DNA from: Thinopyrum elongatum
Taxonomy: Eukaryota > Streptophyta > Magnoliopsida > Poales > Poaceae
Direction: 5' to 3'
Length of the DNA stretch: 64,000 nt
Assembly (NCBI GenBank): GCA_011799875.1
Contig: CM022303.1
Location: 728,582,340-728,646,339, forward strand
Below the pieces are notes generated by a model that was not told where the DNA came from, did no database searches, and worked only from the letters and a program-made list of their open reading frames with translations. Position 1 is the first letter of the stretch. The number at the start of each line of letters is the position of its first letter. Position numbers and translations under genes: made by a program. This document shows, piece after piece, positions 10,250 through 22,888 of the stretch.

Positions 10250-12900
10250 AGACGCATTCATTTGGCTCCCTACCTAGCCGCACAAGCGCTACCACAGAGT
10301 TGGCGCCACGATGGTCCTTAACAATCATACATCTATTCTCTAAACAGTTCACAAAATAGTATTGAAAGTGCGATGCATATCACAGCGTGTTCGAGGTTGC
10401 TGGGTCACCAAGGAAGAGGGCTTCCGGCTAGTCCGTCTCCACAATCAAAGGGAGCGCCGACAATACAATGTGAGGCGATAGTCTTCATTGCGCTAATTCG
10501 TCATCGCCGCGCCACGTAGCCAAAAGATACCTACGGTAGCAAAAATAGAGAGCCCGTGAATCACGAAGGGCCATTCCAGTACCGACGGATCCATCAAGCT
10601 TAAGGATCGTCCACATTAAGTTTGATCTGTTGGCCGGGCGGGTGGCAAACATTTATGACGGACTTCTGGCAAGCCACCCGAAGCGTGGCGTTGCTAATTT
10701 TTGGCCACACTTTGGACGTAGTCAACCACTTGCTTACCTTTTTACATCTACGTTGGGGTTGTTTGCTTGATGGGCATAGGAAATTGAGGTGGGTAGCTGA
10801 GGAGAAAGTTCTGGAACCTATGGAATGTTGGCAGGGCTTGCTATGGGTGATCTCATTGTAGAGCAGCAAGATCGCCATAAGATCAAGGGTCATAGGCACG
10901 CTGTGGCGCCGTCATTTCGGGAGAGCTTTGAGGGATCCACTCAGGACCGGTGGGGACAAAAAGAGTTGCCTCAACAGAATGTCCTACTGATGCGGGACAA
11001 CCCAGAGTTCACGTTGCGTGCACGGTGGGCACAGGCAGTGAAACCATGGCAGGAAGGCTGCTCCTGCCCGCACCCACAAAGGTGGTACAAGTGAGCCCTC
11101 TTCCATTCCTCTTCTGCACATAATCCGGTGCTAGGGGAATAATTGATGAAGTTTCCATGCGGAATGTACAAACTTTTGGGGGCCACCCTCGCACTGCCAT
11201 ATGAGCTTCAGGCTGATCACTCGCCACTCCGTCGCTACTGATGCGTGCTCCCCTACATGCGCATATGTTCATCCGAGGGCTAGCCATGCGCGCTTATGCC
11301 ACAGGGAATGCCCCTCGCTTCTCCGGATGCATGCACTAAAGTCCGCTTCAGTTCTCAATGATGCTTGGATCTTGATAAATTTCACGTCAAGCAAGAAATT
11401 GTTGTTGCAAGAGCTTACCTTGTTCCAAGTCCATCCGGATGCCAATGAAGTTTGCACCCAGCAAAGGCGGATCGCTAGGATGATGGGCCTAAGCTAGGGG
11501 GTTCCGTGGTATCTAGGATATCTCCATGCCAGATGCTGCCTAGTTGTCGACACACCATAGATGCCCTTCTTGAGCAGCCGATCTCGTACTCAATTGCATG
11601 CCACGTCGATGACCCACTGCCGGTGGAGACTCCGTTGCGGTAGTATTTGCCTTACGTACCTTACCGTCACAACCCCACAAACAGAAACTGTAAGGACCAT
11701 TCAAAGTTTGGAGGGAGAGGAGGGCTACAAACGTTCATGTCTTTGAATCCTTGTTGCCTTGTTCTTGGGTTTGAGCTGTTCTCTACGCCACCCAACTCGT
11801 TTTCCTCTTCCCATTCGATGATCCGCACCCAAGAGTTCCTACATCGAGTGAGATCATTCACACAACCCAAAGGAAGGAAGATTAAGCCTCCCATGATTTA
11901 AGTGGGTAGCGCTGGGTTTACCAATTTTTTCAAATACTTCCCTGCCACCTTGGGATGGATCTCGCCACAAAAGGATCCTCTTAGATAGATGGGATTGGAG
12001 GTGGTTTTGGAATTTTCCTTTGTGCATCCAACCTTTGGGTGTTGGCTACCCAGGTATTGGTCTCGAAGGAGGTGATCACGACCCACATCGAGCACTTGTT
12101 TGATCTCGCCTTGTGTCGGCTTCTGGACATGAGCTACCAACCAAATAGGAGCATTTGGCGGATGATTAAACACGCCGTAGCTTGACTGTACATGTAAGCA
12201 CCTGGTTATTCTTCAGCGTGGTGGCCTCATCTCTAAAGAATAGGAGACGTCATTCGCAAAATGGAGGGTGTGAAATCCCAGGGCCTCAGCGGGACACCTG
12301 AATGGGCTTCAATGTGCTTTGTTTGGACCTCCCCTTCTTTGGGGGAAAAAGCAGTGCAGACAAACCATCAACAAGAAGAGAAAGAGGGAATAGAGACAAA
12401 GGATCACCTTGGCGCAAACCACGGGTGGGTAACACGAAACAAGGATGGGTTCCATTCAACCACTAAACTAAACAGAATGTCTACCGGGCACACATGACAT
12501 GATCAACTCGATTCACCGGAATGCGAAGCCTAACCATTGGACCCACTGTCTGTAGAATTCCCAATCCACACGGTCGTATGCCTGGACAAAATCCAGGTTG
12601 TTGGCACCAATTTTTTATCCTCTTTAATATGTTATGCCTCAGTAAAATGAATGCACCTCAACGACACATTGTGAGTGATGAGCCTACCCGGAACAAACAA
12701 GCTTTCGGTTTTATTACAAATTAATCTTCCCCAAGGATAGGACCGGAAGTGATTAACCAAAAACACTTCACCAACACCTTGTACATGACCAAACATAAAC
12801 TGATAGATCGGAAGCCCTATTGTCAAACTGGTTGATCACCTTGGGGATAAAAACAATAATGATGTCGTTCACCTCTGCTGGCATAACAACTGTGGCAAAA
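10250..12900 (-). mobile_element. Degraded L1-type LINE (reverse transcriptase and RNase H remnants)
   Basis: Minus-strand fragments in shifting frames match the order of a plant L1-type ORF2. At about 12830-12632 is ICNKTESLFVPGRLITHNV, like the RT fingers region. At about 12440-12345 is PTRGLRQGDPLSLFPLSLL, an RT core motif. At 12263-12246 is LHFANDV, where the catalytic FADD box reads FAND. Around 10660-10600 and below is a piece like the RNase H start (QQIKLNVDD, then DGSVGTGMALRDS after a frame change). Many stops and frameshifts show it is long dead. Neither a poly(A) tail nor target duplications were found, so the limits are approximate. It lies between the two F-box pseudogenes. Confidence 0.7.
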
Positions 12901-14389
12901 TTTACCGCATTAGATTGTAACTTCAGCCTTCACCACCCCCAATTTTTACGGTAGAAACACACATGAGATCCTTTCGATGCCCGTTGCATTGAGATATCAG
13001 ATTGGAAGAGGCACTGCCTATGTCCTCATCAAGCAATCCTTGTGTAATGCCATCATTAATATCTCCAGTACCTGTTCCTGGAAGAGGTGCACACATGCTA
13101 GCATCAGCTCCACATCGCTAGTAAATAGAATTTTTTGAAATACGGTCCGCAAAAAGTTTCCATGAGGCCTTATGCCAATTCCCCGGTATCGTCATGGAGG
13201 GCGACGAACTTCCTATTTTACATTGCATGGCATATGCTTCAGAGGAAGGAAAAAAATTGTAGTTGCGATTCACCTTCATGCAGCCCAAACTGATCACAAT
13301 CTCTGTATCATAAACCTTTCCTTCTATATAATAATTCATGAACCATGATCAGAATAGTCGCCTATGTCTTCTCTGGTTTTTAACTCCGCGCGTACACGTT
13401 CCAGCTCTTAAGTTTATTCCAAAAATCCACTTCTTGCTTTGGCCCTAGTAAGTGGTGCGTGAGACTGTCAAATCCAAGCCTTAATAGCACTCAAGTCAGC
13501 TGTCATCCAGTGAGGCCCACGCAGTGCTATGATTTCCTGGAGAAATCAGTTAGGACGCTCCAGGAAATTTCCAGTAGTTCGACGTTTGCAAGTGCGGTCA
13601 TGGTGGTCCGCCTGGGGATTTCTGGAGCTTAATAAGAACTGGGAATGCCGACAACCAGGAGACTAGATGGACCATCTGACCAATTGAAACAAAAAATCCC
13701 GCCAGCATCATCGGTGGGACGGTCAAAGCAGATACTCGCACATTCGCCCCGGCTTGCCTCCCATTACAACATGTGTATGGTATGTAGGGGTAAAGCCAAA
13801 GGCAGAAAACAAAAATTTTCCGCCTACGCACCAGCCCAGAACACTATGGCGGACCTGCATACAAACGGGTTTGATCATTTCGTTACCGGACTCGTAGCGC
13901 AGGGAAGTAGAGTCGATGACGATCGTCGGTGCAGACCCAGCTAGGATTTACAACCCTCCAACCGCGGAGAGGATGATACCTCATCCGCCACCCGGACAGC
14001 CCTTCGGGGAGGCGGTCGAAACAGTCCCTGACGGGGAGAATTCTGCTACTCCCACCGACCGAGCCCCCATTTCCTCAATACCACCCCATCACTCCACCCT
14101 ACATACCCCGTCGCGGAGACCAGCCCTTCGGGAGACATCACAGAGCTGGACATACACATGGACAGCCTTCGGAGAGGCACTCAACGGAACACCCCACGGG
14201 GCACTAGATCGAAATACGACCTCTCTAAGAGTTGCCACATCGGTGCTGTGGTCTCCCAGGGCTTCGCCGTCCAGAACTAGTTCCCACCGGAACCCACAGC
14301 TTTCGGCTCTACGAAACTCTTTCGTTGGGAGGGGAGAGAAGAGAGAACCAGATAATTGTCATGGCCAGAGTAGAGAGCAAGGGGATTGA
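12901..14389. other. Unrecognised, possibly LINE 5' remainder and old repeat
   Basis: Short frames only. The first part could be the heavily decayed 5' part of the LINE, since it is contiguous with RT pieces, but I found no endonuclease motif. A 157-codon plus frame at 13916-14389 is proline/arginine-rich and has no family features. Confidence 0.4.
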
Positions 14390-15560
14390 GAGATGGAGCC
14401 ACAACTCCTCCTTTTATGGCCAAGGCACAGGGGTTGGGTGGGATGTTTGAAATTACCAAAATACCCAAGTTCATGCACACATGCAAGTGCATATGTTAAC
14501 ACAGGGGGGCACCAAGGGGACACCACCATGCAGGCCCTTGGGCCGCGTCCCACTCTTGTCCCCCCCAACAAGCCCCCAACATGTCTCCCTAAACAATGCA
14601 GTTGCTCCGTAGTACAACAACGCACCCAAACAGCAACCCCCGATTCGTGGGATCTTGTCCCCCCGCGCTAAGACAAGATGTTTTCACCGAAATTTTCTGA
14701 AAAAATTGCCAGAAGGTCCAGAACATTTCTAACACCTCTAAATTATTCTGGGCCCACGATCCGAACATTTTCGTGTTTCGGTGGTTTTATCGCGATAAGC
14801 ATCAACAGCGGTTCGGGCAGTTTTTCGAAACATGTTCGGTTTTCTCTCTGAAAATTCAAGAAGTCCCCAGACCATTCCGGCATCTCTGAAAATTTCCAGG
14901 CGGTTGCCGAAACCCTTTTTGACCAAATAATATATTCCGACAACACCTTTTCGTTTTACCAAACTCTTTCGTGTTCTCTCTTCGGAACTCTCGTGTCTCG
15001 AACCTTTCGGTGACGTTCTCTTCAGACTCCCTGTTAGCTTCAACAGATAGATGACACCCTATAAGAGTGTACCCTATAGGTTCGTGTGAAGGTATAGACA
15101 TGACCGAACTCTTCCGATCAATGATCAACATTGGAAGCGTGGACACCCCATATGACCCCTATCCACACAATAATATTCGTGTGAACCTCCAGTTGCCGTG
15201 TGCTATTCCTGTTGCTTCGCGTAGTTACAAATACCCGAAGGTTAGAACATGTCTGGCATTCCCGTGGATCCAAATTGTCCACTATGCTATTACCGTCGTT
15301 ACCGGTATTGTTCTCTTTTCTCGTTACCGTGTTGCGGCATCCCCGTGATCAATCATCAAGTCGCTGGCCAGACAGCTGATGGTACAGTAACACCGAGAGG
15401 GCCCAAGATCTCTCCACTCGGGAGGACTAACTCCAATCTTGAGTCTACTACAAGTTATCTGACATCTTTCCATAACCCGTTAAGCCGCCGTAATAGACAC
15501 CCATATTACGGATACGTTTAACAAACCCCATAGTTCATGAAGCAAGATGAAGAAACTCTA
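14390..15560. mobile_element. Possible LTR-retrotransposon non-coding debris
   Basis: The block has no convincing coding frame. It contains phrases such as ACACCGAGAGGGCCCAAGAT (15389-15408) and AGTTCATGAAGCAAGATGAA (15532-15551) that I associate with LTRs of Triticeae retrotransposons. I see no terminal TG/CA pair or target duplication. Family and orientation are not assigned. Confidence 0.35.
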
Positions 15561-18500
15561 TACTCTCATGGTCTAAGGAATCATGCAACTTAACCATCCT
15601 CTGTATTAACCATAACTTGTGACGAATGTATCTACTAGCATAAATCACTCTGGTCGATTCAACACTAAATTTTCTTCTTAACATTGTGCCCTCAAGTTGC
15701 TGGCATAGACATGCCACATGATCAGAAGAACATAACAACTCAGGCAACAATGCTTGAAGCTCGTCCATAGAGGCTGACAGGAATACATTTTATCGTTTAT
15801 TATCCCAACACGGTCATATTGAGTTTTCCTCCAAGCCCGTTTTATGAGACCCGAGAAACCATAGCAGTGTATAGCATGGAAACATAACCTAATTTGAACA
15901 GGAGATAATTCAAAACATTTATTATTGCCTCTAGGGGCATGTCTCATACATGTTATCACCTAAGAAGCCGAGGTCAGTAAAATTTTCACATACAGAGATA
16001 ACTTCCAGGACGTCACCATTTGTACCTTCAGCCCTGGATGTAACCAGAGGGCTCAAATTGCAAAGTGCACCTCGTTGAAGTCATCCATCAATAAACCTGT
16101 GCCATGCTCGGAATCTTCCGTGTGTTGACATAGTCTACCACTGAAATGGCGCTTTTCCCTTCTCGGTTCACCGTAATGAACAGTGAGCCCGCCATGGGTT
16201 TTCCGTTACCATCAGAAAAAACATCGATGTACCAACTGAGCGATAATTTCGATAGCAAGACTCTCATTCCAGTACCAAAGGCCAGACCTCCAGTAGCCTA
16301 CACTACTAACACTCTCAAAAATACTGAGGCCTATCTAATTCTTAACCAATTTTTTCTCTTTTTTTTTGCACATGTTTCACAAGAATTACGTAAAACAATT
16401 ATGAAACTCTACTAGGGAACCAATTCGTCGCAACTGCAAGTGTTCCACGCACAACGAATTTCCAGCTAGACAACTAATTGCTTTTTGACTGGGCACCACA
16501 GTTGCCTGTCAGGTTGCCAGTCCATGGATGCTGCCTCTAAGGTGTTTTGTGCTTAGGCCTCTCTTCCATGTAGAGGTCGCGTGCCACCAACACCTTTCCT
16601 TGCATGCTCGTGGTCACCGTGTTCCAGCACAGAAGCGCCCCCCTAGGTTTTTCGACTTGGGATTGCCATCGCTACCTACACACTTGCCACCGGTCGCAGG
16701 GATTCCTCGGTTGCTGCTTCGGGCCAGAAGCTCCATCTCGAGGCCCCTTGATAGGCCCCACCGGACGTTGAGAAACACCACAGGAGTCTCGGGAAGCGAG
16801 AGCATCAGATGTAGCCGGTCTTTTACATTGTCGAGTTCCCTGCCTTGTAGATGGCCCTCAGGGTGTGCGGCATGCCGCTGTATCCAACTCTTTAAATCAG
16901 CTCAAACTGTGTTGCCATAGCAACCCTGGGTCCTACTATATGCCCATGAAGCATCGACCTACAGGCTGTTCTTGATTTCGTGTCACCAATGTACTTGGAT
17001 TCTTCCTGATATAACATGCCATCATCCTTCCCAGTTGGTTTGATTCTAGACTTGAGGAAACTTTCTCACACGATATGCTTTCGTGTTTCTGCCGAGACAC
17101 ATGAGGACAATGCCGCAGTAGGTCCACCCTGTGATCCAAGATGACATGCGGAACCTAGGCCAGCCTATCCGGTGTCTGGACGAATGAGAGATGACACTAG
17201 CGGTGGAGCGATCACCCCACAGTCGCCTTACCCCAGCAAAGTGGTACCCATTGGAACTTCAGGGTTTTCATATAAAAAATATACTTCCTACATTCGAAAT
17301 GCAAGCGCGAATGTATTTCCTCAAGAAAAATTTCTACTTATAATTTCTTCAGCGTTATGAGGTTACATTTCTTCAGCATTATGAGGTTTACATGGCATGG
17401 AATTGTCGTCACTATTTGTTTTTAGAAAGTATTACTTTATGAGTTTGGGGATATATAATCCACATATTAGCCGAGTGATCGTTTGTCAAAGTCTGAATAG
17501 ACCTACCCCACTATGCCTATAATTTTGAGCATATGGAGCTAGCATTGTAGGCGAAGAAATAGTGCCACCATGGAAGAACACCCATAGCTACTGCAACTAC
17601 TCACGTCTGTCTTTGTCGAGACGACATTCAACTGGAACACCGACGCCCTTAGTCCATGCCTTGGAACCATTGATGTCAACACCATTATAGATGTAGTAGT
17701 TGCATCCATACTACCCAAACATCGAAACAACACCGTCATCGTTGGTCCAGCAAGCAACTACTATAATGCTCTACGTTTGGCACATGAGGAAGGTATGTTT
17801 TGATCCACTACCATAATCATGTGCAATCTGTTAGAGTTGCCAAAGTTTGTTTGATTGTTAATTGACATGTGAATGTGTGATTATGGATATATGTCGATGA
17901 CGGGGAGCAAGGAAATTCAGAGGTGCACCGAGAGTAACATGCTCTATGGTGTGAATAATACTCCTGCTTGTCCCAAATCCAAGAAGGCATTAGACATTAA
18001 ATGTCCCAGTCCTTGTGTTGCATGCAAATTTCATGAAAACAATGATAACTTTTGGTCTTGTGTGAAACACAACAAAATTCAGTGCTATTTTTTTTCTTCA
18101 GAAAACCAAGATTTTTTTTTTCTCTCAGCACAAAAGATGTTCTCTTTCTACAAAAACAAGATTAACGGCTGTTTGCAAGTGCGTGGGCAATGTCTTTAAT
18201 GCGTGTAATGATTTAGTCATCTAGAGTCATTTAATTTGGTTTTATGTTTGATGTAAATTTCTAGTAGTGCAAGGAAATATTTTCACATAATGATCATTGT
18301 GATTTAAAACAATGAATGTACATAAAGACTGAAATCTGTGCTTCTATAGTAAATTGGTTCCTATTGCCTCGCAAGTATTTTCAGTTTAGGTTGATCTTTG
18401 GAAGGGGAATCAAGTTAAAATCCCAAAGTGCCCATCCATTCATGTCAGTCAGTTGGGTGAACTAAAATATTGACGACCCAATTCAAATCACTGCCAAATA

Positions 18501-20580
18501 GGCAAATGTGTGAAACACACCTAATCAATACTTAACCATGTAACCGCAGCACAGACAGAACATTTTACATTAGAAATGCATATTTGCATTTTACATCTAC
18601 TCAACTACAGTATCAATCTGGATGGTACGGACACAAAATGGATGTCCTTTGTGTGTATAAGATATGTAGATTACTACTTATTGCTGTCTCCGGTGTTGTT
18701 TGTGTTAGATTGAAATGGAACATTCAAATTAAGCACAGAACACGCTACGTAAGCTTGTATCATCCCATACTAGATATATAAAATCAACATGATATGCAGG
18801 ATACAAACATACATACATACATACATACTCATCAGGTCCAATAAATGTTTGTAACTTGTAACTGGAAGGAAACAATGCATATTGCAATGAACACTAGCTT
18901 GATAAACTAGGCCGGCCGACCGACGACGCGTTGCCAACCACTAGTCATCAGACATGGACTGGAGATCAGACAAGCCTATTAGCCAAACCCAATTGCTTGA
19001 GTTTATGGATGTGTCATCCTTCCTTCCTTGTTGCAACGACCAGCCCACGCCAGGATTGAGCCTGCAACAATAGATATGGACAGGGAGCCACTCAGAACCT
19101 ACTTTCTGAGGAAACATGTTTTGTTTTCAAAACTGTTGGACAAGGTAAATACTAAATAGCCATGTAACTGTAAGATGCAAACATTTGTACTGGCCATATA
19201 TGCTAGAGCAGCCAGCATGGCATCCCAAATGCAACTTTACTTCACAGCTAGTCCACCTATCAATCTGGATGGAAGCAAAATTGTTGTACTCAATGGAACA
19301 ATATTCTCCCCATATTTACCAGATGCCACAATTAGTCAGCACTCAGCAATGACATGATAAGCACCGTTTGAAACCTTGAACCTTCCATGGGGTACAGTAC
19401 TCTTATTAGTCATGTGTGAAGCGATATAAAATTACGCACAAGGAAAAAAACTACTAGGAGATAGGAACTTAACTATTGCTATATATGAATGATGGCAGGA
19501 AATACATGAACACATCGATACATAAACTGCTACTAATGGCGAGCACCACATTTTTAGGAAACTGAACGGTCCCACGCTCTCACCAGCCCAGTGTGAATCC
19601 TTAGACATGCCTGGCGCATGCAGCAAAACACAACAGTACTCACCAATAGATGGTGCAAAGTGTCATCATAAAGGTGGTGCTTGCTGCTAGCAATGCCATG
19701 CTACTCTGCCTTTGCACAATTTATCTTATTACAAAGATACTAGTTAATGCAATCATCGGAACTGCATGAGAAACTGAGCATATTCAGGAACCAATAAATT
19801 TACACACTATGTATTGATTGGATCCCCCTTAACATCGAGTCAGCTTGCCACTGCAAGGGTTAACAATATAAAGGAGCTAAGCTGAACTAGATAGCGTTAT
19901 CAGTGTCAGGACACATAACTCAACCAAAAGTCCAAACAAAGACTGCATGCCCAAATCCGCTTAATAGAACATTATAAAAGCAACTCCACCCTAGCAGCAC
20001 CGGCGAAACCTAACCTCTCCCTGACTCCGCTGCCATCACTCCCCTTCCCTCACTCAGGGTTGGCGCCAGCGGGCCATCTCACAGCGCTTGTGGCTCCTCC
20101 TACCCGTCTCGCCTATTTGTTGCTCACCATGCCAGCCCTGACGAAAGTCCCTCTAGTGTTCGTGGCGGCTAGCAGCCTCTGCAGCGCTGCATTGGGCCCT
20201 GCCTGTGCAAGCGCACAGACACGTGCGTGACCCCTTCTAGCGCCATTCAGATTTGACGCCCTTCCAAGTCCTCTCCTCGATCTGGCCTCTCCAGCTTGCT
20301 AGAGCATTTTTTTGAGTATTTTATTTATATTTATATGACAGCCTTTAAATGATAATATGCATATAATAAGATGAGAAAATGTATTTTTTTGCTCCTTGAG
20401 TTTTCATATCTTTCCAATTGCATAGTCTATATAAATTAAATCACTAGAATATCACGAAACAGAAAGGCGCCAAAGGTAGAAGGAGATAACTTGGACACCA
20501 CCCTCCGTAGTGTTGGAACTGAGAATTGTTGCTCTAAAATTAGTAGCATGACAAAGCATGGTACTACTGAATTAGCTAAT
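15561..20580. other. Unrecognised intergenic sequence
   Basis: I see no gene, RNA or mobile element that I can support. The longest frame of note is 108 codons at 17873-18199 plus, with several Cys and a low-complexity tail, probably chance. 18807-18830 is an (ATAC)n microsatellite. 19980-20290 is more GC-rich and gene-like in composition but has no recognisable frame. Confidence 0.5.
18807..18830. repeat. (ATAC)n microsatellite
   Basis: Five to six direct copies of ACAT/ATAC tetranucleotides lie in unique sequence. Confidence 0.85.
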
Positions 20581-20654
20581 ATTGCCATCATATCGCACTG
20601 TCAATCGGACCTATATATGGCATGAACAATACACAAACAAAAAAACTAGGAGCA

Positions 20655-21950
20655 AGCTTACCCCTTCAAATAGTTGTGGATGGAGACAAGGATGGCGGGA
20701 AACCCGTATACAGACTGGGTTATCCGAGGAGATGTACACAGGCGCAGACCCACAGAACCACTCGAGCTTCAAGCTGAGTGGAGATTACTTATAATAGTTG
20801 AAGTCGTTATCAGGTGACTCAGTACAGGTGACTCCGGGTCGCATAGAGCCCATGTAGCAGCAAGTATTCCCCAGAAACACCGATGAGTGGAATGTGATAA
20901 TTATGGGGCTCCGGGGATAATGTCCTCCGTTTGCCACTGCTTTGTTGCCATCTCCATTATCTCGCAAAATGTCATACAAGAGTTTATCTTCATCGCGATT
21001 TTCAAACCTTCAAACGGCGCGACTCTAAACATGCCAAGCCTTCCTTCCCTTGCTTCCACAAAGACAATCTCATCACGACCGGCGTGGCAACGCTGAAGAG
21101 AGAGAACTCTTCCGGCGGTGGTCGAACACGACAGACTTGTGGATAAGCCATCTCCCAATAGAAGCACACATGAGCAATGGCGAGACGTGGACCCATTGGC
21201 CGGGAAGAAAACCCACACCGACGTGTCCTGGCCATCAGGCACGCCCCAACCATGAAATGTAACAGTGCGCCATTGGCTGGCACGGGCACCCCTCGAAGAG
21301 AGATGAAGAGGACCACTTGTTATAGAACCTGCGCAAGACACATGACTCTGAAGCTGAGGGTGTGTCGACAATGTTGCCACATCCTCGCCGGCAGGAGCGA
21401 GGAAGGGGTCACAATCCATGACACTCCAGCTGCTTGGCTAGAGCGCTAGGTCGTCGGGAGGGCAGTAGCAGGATGGTAGCGCCGGTGCAGTGGGTCGCAT
21501 ACGGCGAGGTTGGCCAGGAATCCCCCTGCTTGGAGAGGAGGATGCGGCCGTCGCGGAAGTCACAGTTACTCCAGAGCTCCGGGAGGGGGAGGAAGGAGCA
21601 GGAGAAGTCGGCCTGGCAAGGGTGCGGGCGGGCGGCCGCCGCCGAGGGGTGGGGCCGCTGGGCCGGGAGGAAGGGACCAAAGGTTGGCCCTTTGGGACGA
21701 TTCGTACGCGAGTATTCCCAGGAGAGCGGGCGGGTGGAGGGCGTGGAGCGGCGAGGAAGGAGCAGGCGGCGATGATGCGGCGGAAGGAGGCGCCGGCCAT
21801 GGATGCGCGGTCGACGTCCTCGGCCGTGGGGTGGCGGAGGAGAATATCCTCGACGACGTGGTCCGGTAGTTTCCGCCTGCGATCCCATGGCCGGCGCCGG
21901 CTGCCGGGGCGTCGCCATCGGGGCTGCTGGGCGGCGGCCGGCGATGCCAT
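20655..21950 (-). pseudogene. F-box protein gene fragment 2 (decayed)
   Basis: From ATG at 21950 the minus strand reads MASPAAAQQ and an Arg-rich leader, then KLPDHVVEDILLRHPTAEDV and SMAGASFRRIIAACSFL, a clear F-box of about 45 residues that would bind Skp1. The frame is lost after about residue 66. Homologous segments continue in other frames (LHPPALLGILAYE; CDFRDGRILLSKQGDSWPTS; MDCDPFLAPAGEDVATLST; QWRTVTFHGWGV; EAREGRLGMF). The last exon piece, WFCGSAPVYISSDNP to LFEG, ends at a GTAAGC donor near 20655. It is typical of the large grass F-box families with a C-terminal substrate-binding half. The frameshifts indicate a pseudogene. It shares its start (MASPA), F-box and 3' end with fragment 1. 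Confidence 0.75.
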
Positions 21951-22130
21951 CGCGGTGGAATTGGATGGTAGGATGATTGGGGTTTCTCTCTCTGGTCTCT
22001 GCCTGGTTTCCGTCTCTGCTGGAGGAAAACAAACCTCCTTTTCTCTTCTCTTTTTATTAAAACAAACACAAAAGGGAGAAAAATCTATTTTATTTTGTAT
22101 AAAATCATATACTCCTTCATTTCAAAATTA
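21951..22130. other. Leader of F-box fragment 2 and a Stowaway-like MITE end
   Basis: The stretch ends with TACTCCTTCATTTCAAAATT (22110-22129), which resembles the terminus of a Stowaway (Tc1/mariner) MITE, whose consensus begins CTCCCTCCGT. No second terminus follows. Instead the sequence joins, at about 22131, a block shared with 46389 and 49377 (TTTTGTTCGTTTAAGGC). Confidence 0.45.
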
Positions 22131-22888
22131 TGTGTGTTATTTTGTTCGTTTAAGGCAAGACCTTGGCTATAGTAGTAATTTCATTGCTGGTACAGGTTAC
22201 GTGACATGAATCGTTGTCACTGGATTCATATTTGAAGAGACGTATTTACTCTATGGATATGGTGATTTATCGATAAATCTCATATTAGTGGTGTGCTATT
22301 TTTATCAAGTCGTCTTAAAAAATATTCTTATATTTTGAAAATGTCGGCATACTATATAAAGGGAAACGTTTACGTCGGCGCGCCGGCCCAACGCTGGGCG
22401 AGTCGCACGCCACTCGCGAGGCTCCTACTCCAATCGTTTTTCTTCACATGACGTCAGCCGCTATCTTCTTCCTTCCTTTTCTTCCCAACTCCACCGAATA
22501 GGCTCTCATAGCACCGCCGTGAGCTACTCACTCTCATAGCACCGCCCGAGCTACTCAAAACACCACTGCCGCCATTGGGCGACCACCGCGAGCTACTCCA
22601 TGACACACAGCTACTTCACCCCACCTCCCGCCATTGGCTGCCGACCGACAAGAAACCATTGCTACAACTGGCGTCACCAAATCCTGACCTGCACATTGCG
22701 GCCACCGGCACAACGCCCTGCAACTACATCCACATGGGAGATGTTGCGAATTGAGAGGGGAGTCAACGCCGGCAGGCCCGGGCGATCCATGGTCGTGCGC
22801 AACTTCCTCTCGTTTCTTGGACACATCATGGCGCTCCTTCGCTACCCGGCCGTGCTACATCCGCACACTGCCGTGCTACAACCGATCA
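22131..22888. repeat. Duplicated block flanking a CACTA terminus (copy 1 of 3)
   Basis: It matches 46389-47157 and 49377-50145 with scattered single-base deletions in this copy. It contains a TATATAAAG box (about 22353) followed by GC-rich sequence with repeated phrases such as CATAGCACCGCCGTGAGCTA. That looks like a plus-strand promoter and leader, but no credible coding frame follows. The block ends exactly at CACTACAAGAAA, so it is the target DNA of the CACTACAAG-type element or an adjacent piece moved with it. Confidence 0.55.

Noticed and set aside
13916..14389. 157-codon Pro/Arg/Thr-rich plus frame
   Set aside because: Composition only; no start context or domain, and it lies in apparently repeat-derived DNA.
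17873..18199. 108-codon frame with several Cys
   Set aside because: No family match that I recognise, a low-complexity FFFLS tail, and no supporting splice or promoter context.
21490..22209. 239-codon plus-strand frame
   Set aside because: Antisense shadow of F-box fragment 2.
22353..22361. TATATAAAG as a host gene promoter
   Set aside because: No coding frame follows, and the block is a repeated flank present three times; kept only as a note.
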